Source: Larix sibirica
Taxonomy: Eukaryota; Streptophyta; Pinopsida; Pinales; Pinaceae
DNA: 10,169 nucleotides
Direction of reading: 5' to 3'
Assembly: GCA_004151065.3 (NCBI GenBank)
Contig: NWUY0300014510.1
Location: forward strand, 43,064-53,232
The notes below the pieces were generated by a model. That model was not told the DNA's origin, made no database searches, and saw only the letters and a list, made by a program, of their open reading frames with translations. Each line of letters begins with the position of its first letter. Within the stretch, counting starts at the first letter, position 1. The position numbers were made by a program, and so were the translations under genes. Positions 7,471 through 10,169 of the stretch are shown piece after piece.

Positions 7471-7949
7471 TCTTTATAGTTACCCTCGAAATGTGACGCA
7501 ATGGTTCATTTGAGTAAGGCTTGAGAATGCACTACTTCCCCATCCGGTGCCTTCACTTCACAAATTGAGTTGTTAATACACCTCTAGTTAGCAAACCTTT
7601 GAAAAAAATTAGTCTTGTAGTCCCCTTGTGTCATCCAAATCGCCCTAGTTTTGAGCCCCCAAGTGTTCTCCACTTGCTTCAATATCTTGGCCCTTACCAT
7701 TTCCAAACCGATCAAATGCCCTTTTCTCTCGGATGAGAAGAAATCCCTATCCACCTCAATTGTCAAAGAATCATTTTCATCTTCAATTTGATTCAATAGT
7801 TCTAAATTTGACCTTTTTTTCTCCCTATCTCGTTGCACAACCTCAAATCTTATAAGGGATAATTTCTCCAAAAACCCCACAAGGGGAGAAGCAGTGTTTG
7901 AAGCCGAGATAGAATCCCACTTATCCTTCACAAATGAAACAAAATTAGG

Positions 7950-8714
7950 ATCCTCCATCCATGTACGATTAAACTTGAAGGGGGAATAAAGGTTACATTT
8001 TTCAAGTTCAGGCTCAAGAGTTATAGCTCTATGGTCTGAAACACCAGTAGACACCGCCCAGGATCTAAACCTACCCACCTCAATACTTAGTTCCTCGTCC
8101 AGAAGAAAAAGGTCAAGTATTTTTACTACACCTTCTCTCTCTTGCTCTCCCTAGACGCCCATTTGACCAGGTCATCCCCATGGAGCAAGGAACCACATCC
8201 AACAATCTAGCATTGTCAAATGTCTCCCTGAAATATGGAGCCAATAGATCTTCCACCCGCCCTAAACCCCACACTTCGACTGCATAAAGATTTAAGTTTA
8301 AGTCCTTGCCTACAATCAAAGCAAGATAATTTAAGAGCTCTATCTCAATAATCTTATCCCACAAAATATGTCTTTGACAATAAGGGCCATATATATTTAG
8401 AAGGTTCACATGCTTATTCAATCCAGTAAAATAGCCAACAATCTAGATACCTACCACAGTAATAAAAGGTCGGAAATCAAAGAGAGTGGGGTTCCAAGCT
8501 AGTAGAAGCCCCCCCCTAAATGCCCATTCGAATCAGAGCCACAACATTTCCATCTTGGTTTTATCTAAAGAAAGAAGTCGCAAGCTTTATACGCAGGGGC
8601 CATAGTATCCTGGAATAACACAACATTAGGTTTGACAAACTCAAAAAGTCGCTTCACAGCAGTTTTCTTGGGGGAACTACCCAACCCACGGATGTTAAAG
8701 GACAAAATTATCAT
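7950..8714 (-). other. AP-like endonuclease domain of LINE ORF2 (inactive)
   Basis: This domain nicks the target DNA. Visible blocks in order: NIRGLG at the N-terminus; VVLFQDTM, where the family normally has Q-E-T, so the metal-binding Glu appears to be Asp (codon 8607-8609); GGG(L)LLAWNP across the G-run frameshift; VNLLNIYGPY; VGKDLN, where G-G-D-L/F-N is usual; TWSNGR; and STGVSDHRAI containing the catalytic S-D-H (8031-8039). Two stops (8565-8567 and 8443-8445) and frame changes near 8510 and 8118 interrupt it. The downstream KFNRTWMED block matches the usual linker after the endonuclease. Confidence 0.9.
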
Positions 8715-8728
8715 AAGGAACCCTTTGA

Positions 8729-9979
8729 TTAGGGATCACCTACTCTAAGGGACCCTTCAACATTCAAAGGAGGAGAATCGAAAGAGAGCGCTGAAGCCGT
8801 AGAGTAGATGGAAGACAAACTAGGGTTGATACAAAAAGGTGGATATGAATCTAGTGATGTTGTCGGGGAGGGGACTTTATCCAATTTACCTTTTCTACGT
8901 TTTCGAGTAGTGATAAGGGCATGTCTAATAGAGGCAATGGGAATATCCCCACTCAAGGGATCTGAAACACTTACAAAAGTAGGAATGAGCTCAGCCACAA
9001 AGGTTGACAACGACGAAGGTCCACCATCCCTAGGGGTCACGAGGAAATGGTCGAGCAATGGATAAGATGACAGAGAAATGTCTAGTGAGGGTTGAACCTT
9101 ACCATCTAGAGACAACTGATTCCCCACCCTCAATAGTTTGACCACTTAAGAAAAAGGAGACTTCGGACCAATGGGCCCAAAAAGATATGTGAGATTGGTT
9201 CCAATGTCAGGAAACCTAAAACCAGAAACCGCAACAACCGAGGACCCCTCGACCGAGCCCGGCTCAACCACCAAGTCAGACTCATGCAAGTTCAACAATT
9301 TTAAAGACCCTAAAATGTCTTCAGCCAAAAGAGATTTTAATAAAAGAGGGAGGAAGTTTTTAAACTTACCCATAAAACGCAGAGCCGATTCCACATCCAA
9401 CGACAAGGGGAAATTTAAAAATGGCTCCTATTCCGCTGAATCCGCCCAAGAGGGGGAAGATCCATCAAAATTTTCTAGAGTTTCTTTCTGCCCCTAAGTA
9501 CAATCCATGCGTAAGTGGCCGGTCTGATGGCACCAAAAACAACAGAACGAAATACACTAGTAGTCCAACTTCTGCACAAACGAGCCACCATCCCACTAAA
9601 CTTCAACATATTATGGAAGACCTTCCATGGAATCGATTTCAACCAAGACCCTAGGAAAACTCCGGTCTGAAGCCACAAGGTTAGATTCTTCCATGAGAAT
9701 AAACGTATTGATAGAGTTGGCTACTGCCATAAAGGACCCAAAATTCCAACAATGTAAAGGGAACCCCAACATAATGACCCACATGTGTCAGCAAGGAAGT
9801 TTCTCCTTCCACGGGTCGAATCCAAAATCCCAGTTACAGAGAACTAAAGACTCACAACCCACCACCCAAAATCTAGAGGAAATAATTTTCATCCTCTCCT
9901 CTGACAAGAAATGGAAATAAATCCAACCATTGACTCTTTGGTTAAGGCGCACCGATGCTCCTCTTTGGTGAAGGTGCAC
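8729..9979 (-). pseudogene. LINE ORF1 pseudogene (DUF4283-like, CCHC knuckle)
   Basis: ORF1 would encode the nucleic-acid-binding, RNP-forming protein of the element. One frame runs about 416 codons from 9979 to the natural stop at 8729-8731 without any indel. It has seven premature stops: TGA 9788, TAA 9611, TAG 9596, 9557, 9494 and 9428, and TAA 9146; each is one C-to-T change from CAA, CAG or CGA. The first part, NGWIYFHFLSEER...SRFWVVG...FDPWKEKLPC, followed by WVIMLGFPLHCW, VANSINTFILMEESNLVASD and VLVEIDSMEGLP, is the DUF4283-like fold of plant LINE ORF1. A zinc knuckle follows. The C-terminal half is acidic and Ser/Pro-rich, ending in a basic TTRKRRKGK patch and another Ser-rich tail. 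The real start codon is not visible; the 5' end fades into a 27-bp repeat. The 14-nt gap to the ORF2 ATG suggests dicistronic expression. Confidence 0.9.
9500..9541 (-). other. CCHC zinc knuckle of LINE ORF1
   Basis: The translation CFWCHQTGHLRMDC fits C-x2-C-x4-H-x4-C exactly. It lies directly after the DUF4283-like part, as in plant LINE ORF1 proteins, and would bind element RNA. A premature TAG lies two codons after the last Cys. Confidence 0.93.
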
Positions 9980-10044
9980 CGATGCTCATTTTTTGTATAA
10001 GTGCACTGTGGTCCTATTTTAAGGTGTGAGAACACTAGTGCTCT
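9937..10044. repeat. 27-bp imperfect tandem repeat at the LINE 5' side
   Basis: Units of 27 bp start at 9937, 9964, 9991 and 10018. The first two (TTTGGT(T/G)AAGG(C/T)GCACCGATGCTC) are nearly identical; the third and fourth are progressively more diverged. A fifth partial unit (TCTTTGGTCTGAG) may follow. The period is nine codons, so the array keeps the ORF1 reading frame on the minus strand and reads as repeats related to VHLHQRGAS, with a TGA in one unit. It marks where recognisable ORF1 sequence ends. Confidence 0.85.
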
Positions 10045-10169
10045 TCTTTGGTCTGAGAGAGTTGATTATCCATGATAGGCATATTATCTCTAGTGGATGA
10101 GTGGTTTTGGAGAGTTCTCATCAAACAATTTTCATGTAATAATTGAGTGGTTTTGTAATTACAAGAGAT
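10045..10169. other. Right-edge sequence, unassigned
   Basis: No gene is recognised. GAGTGGTTTT occurs twice (near 10099 and 10145). The minus strand is open from the window edge for about 40 codons, including two possible ATG starts, before a TAG near 10049; this could be LINE 5' sequence, an ORF1 N-terminus or flanking DNA, and the window ends too soon to decide. Confidence 0.35.

Larger units (their letters stand above)
4602..8714 (-). pseudogene. LINE ORF2 polyprotein pseudogene (EN-RT-zf-RVT-RNase H)
   Basis: ORF2 would encode the enzyme that nicks target DNA and reverse-transcribes the element RNA. The start is the ATG at 8714-8712, which opens MIILSFNIRGLG, the usual start of the endonuclease. 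Length to 4602 is about 1370 codons, near full size. Frame changes lie at about 8510 (a run of eight G on the coding strand), 8118, 5525 (a run of six T), 5318 and 4760. In-frame stops lie at 8565, 8443, 7584, 7506, 7143, 6918, 6882, 6333, 6258, 6222, 6189, 5428, 5410, 5054, 5048 and 4853 (lowest coordinate of each). Where the family has Trp, as in NN-stop-RF, IY-stop-AS, FL-stop-DG and LS-stop-EN, a single G-to-A change explains the stop. One long frame runs from about 8118 to 5525 with only substitutions. Confidence 0.93.
4602..9979 (-). mobile_element. Decayed L1-like LINE retrotransposon with RNase H
   Basis: Two consecutive coding regions lie on the minus strand: ORF1 (DUF4283-like region and CCHC zinc knuckle) followed after 14 nt by ORF2 (endonuclease, reverse transcriptase, zf-RVT, RNase H). 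The order and motifs are those of plant L1-clade non-LTR retrotransposons, which copy themselves by target-primed reverse transcription. The nearly 5.4-kb length means most of the element is present. The ORF1 N-terminus is missing or replaced by a 27-bp tandem repeat; the 3' tail is unclear. I count 23 in-frame stops (seven in ORF1, 16 in ORF2) and five frame changes, so it cannot move by its own proteins. No flanking target-site duplication could be identified by eye. Confidence 0.95.

Noticed and set aside
9171-9497. 108-codon plus-strand open frame
   Set aside because: It is antisense to the C-terminal half of LINE ORF1, whose frame connects the DUF4283-like region and zinc knuckle to the natural stop.

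Overview
The window looks like nuclear DNA from a vascular plant with a large, repeat-rich genome. The evidence is an intron-containing tRNA-Tyr of the plant type, class II tRNA-Leu(UAG) genes with oligo-T terminators, and a decayed LINE whose ORF1 carries a DUF4283-like region plus a CCHC knuckle and whose ORF2 ends in a zf-RVT and RNase H module, an arrangement typical of plant L1-like elements. The overall style suggests a gymnosperm, but that is a weak inference. I see no intact protein-coding host gene.

Layout. Positions 1-420 are AT-rich DNA with one promoter-like TATA box and an ambiguous base (N at 261). Positions 438-990 hold a five-copy minisatellite with a ~110-bp period. Positions 1087-1433 (+) hold a LINE-type RNase H remnant. 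Positions 1435-3650 are mostly non-coding: short direct duplications, a (TA)15 microsatellite, an intact tRNA-Leu(UAG) at 2513-2592 (-) and a ~50-bp repeat at 3485-3608. A second tRNA cluster follows: tRNA-Tyr(GUA) with a 21-nt intron at 3652-3745 (-), facing a diverged tRNA-Leu(UAG) at 3954-4033 (+). A small fragment of a second LINE (zf-RVT region) abuts that tRNA at 4049-4400 (-).

From 4602 to about 9979 the minus strand is one nearly complete LINE. ORF1 (9979 to 8729) stays in a single frame with seven premature stops. After a 14-nt spacer, ORF2 starts at an ATG (8714-8712) and can be followed through endonuclease, reverse transcriptase, zf-RVT and RNase H to 4602, across five frame changes and 16 in-frame stops. 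Several catalytic positions are altered, so the element is dead. Its 5' side ends in a 27-bp tandem repeat (9937-10044) that continues the ORF1 frame.

The only probable working genes are the tRNA-Leu at 2513-2592 and the tRNA-Tyr at 3652-3745; the plus-strand tRNA-Leu copy may be decaying. I found no new biological system. The points of interest are repeat structure, the decay pattern of the LINE, and the clustering of LINE debris around tRNA genes.
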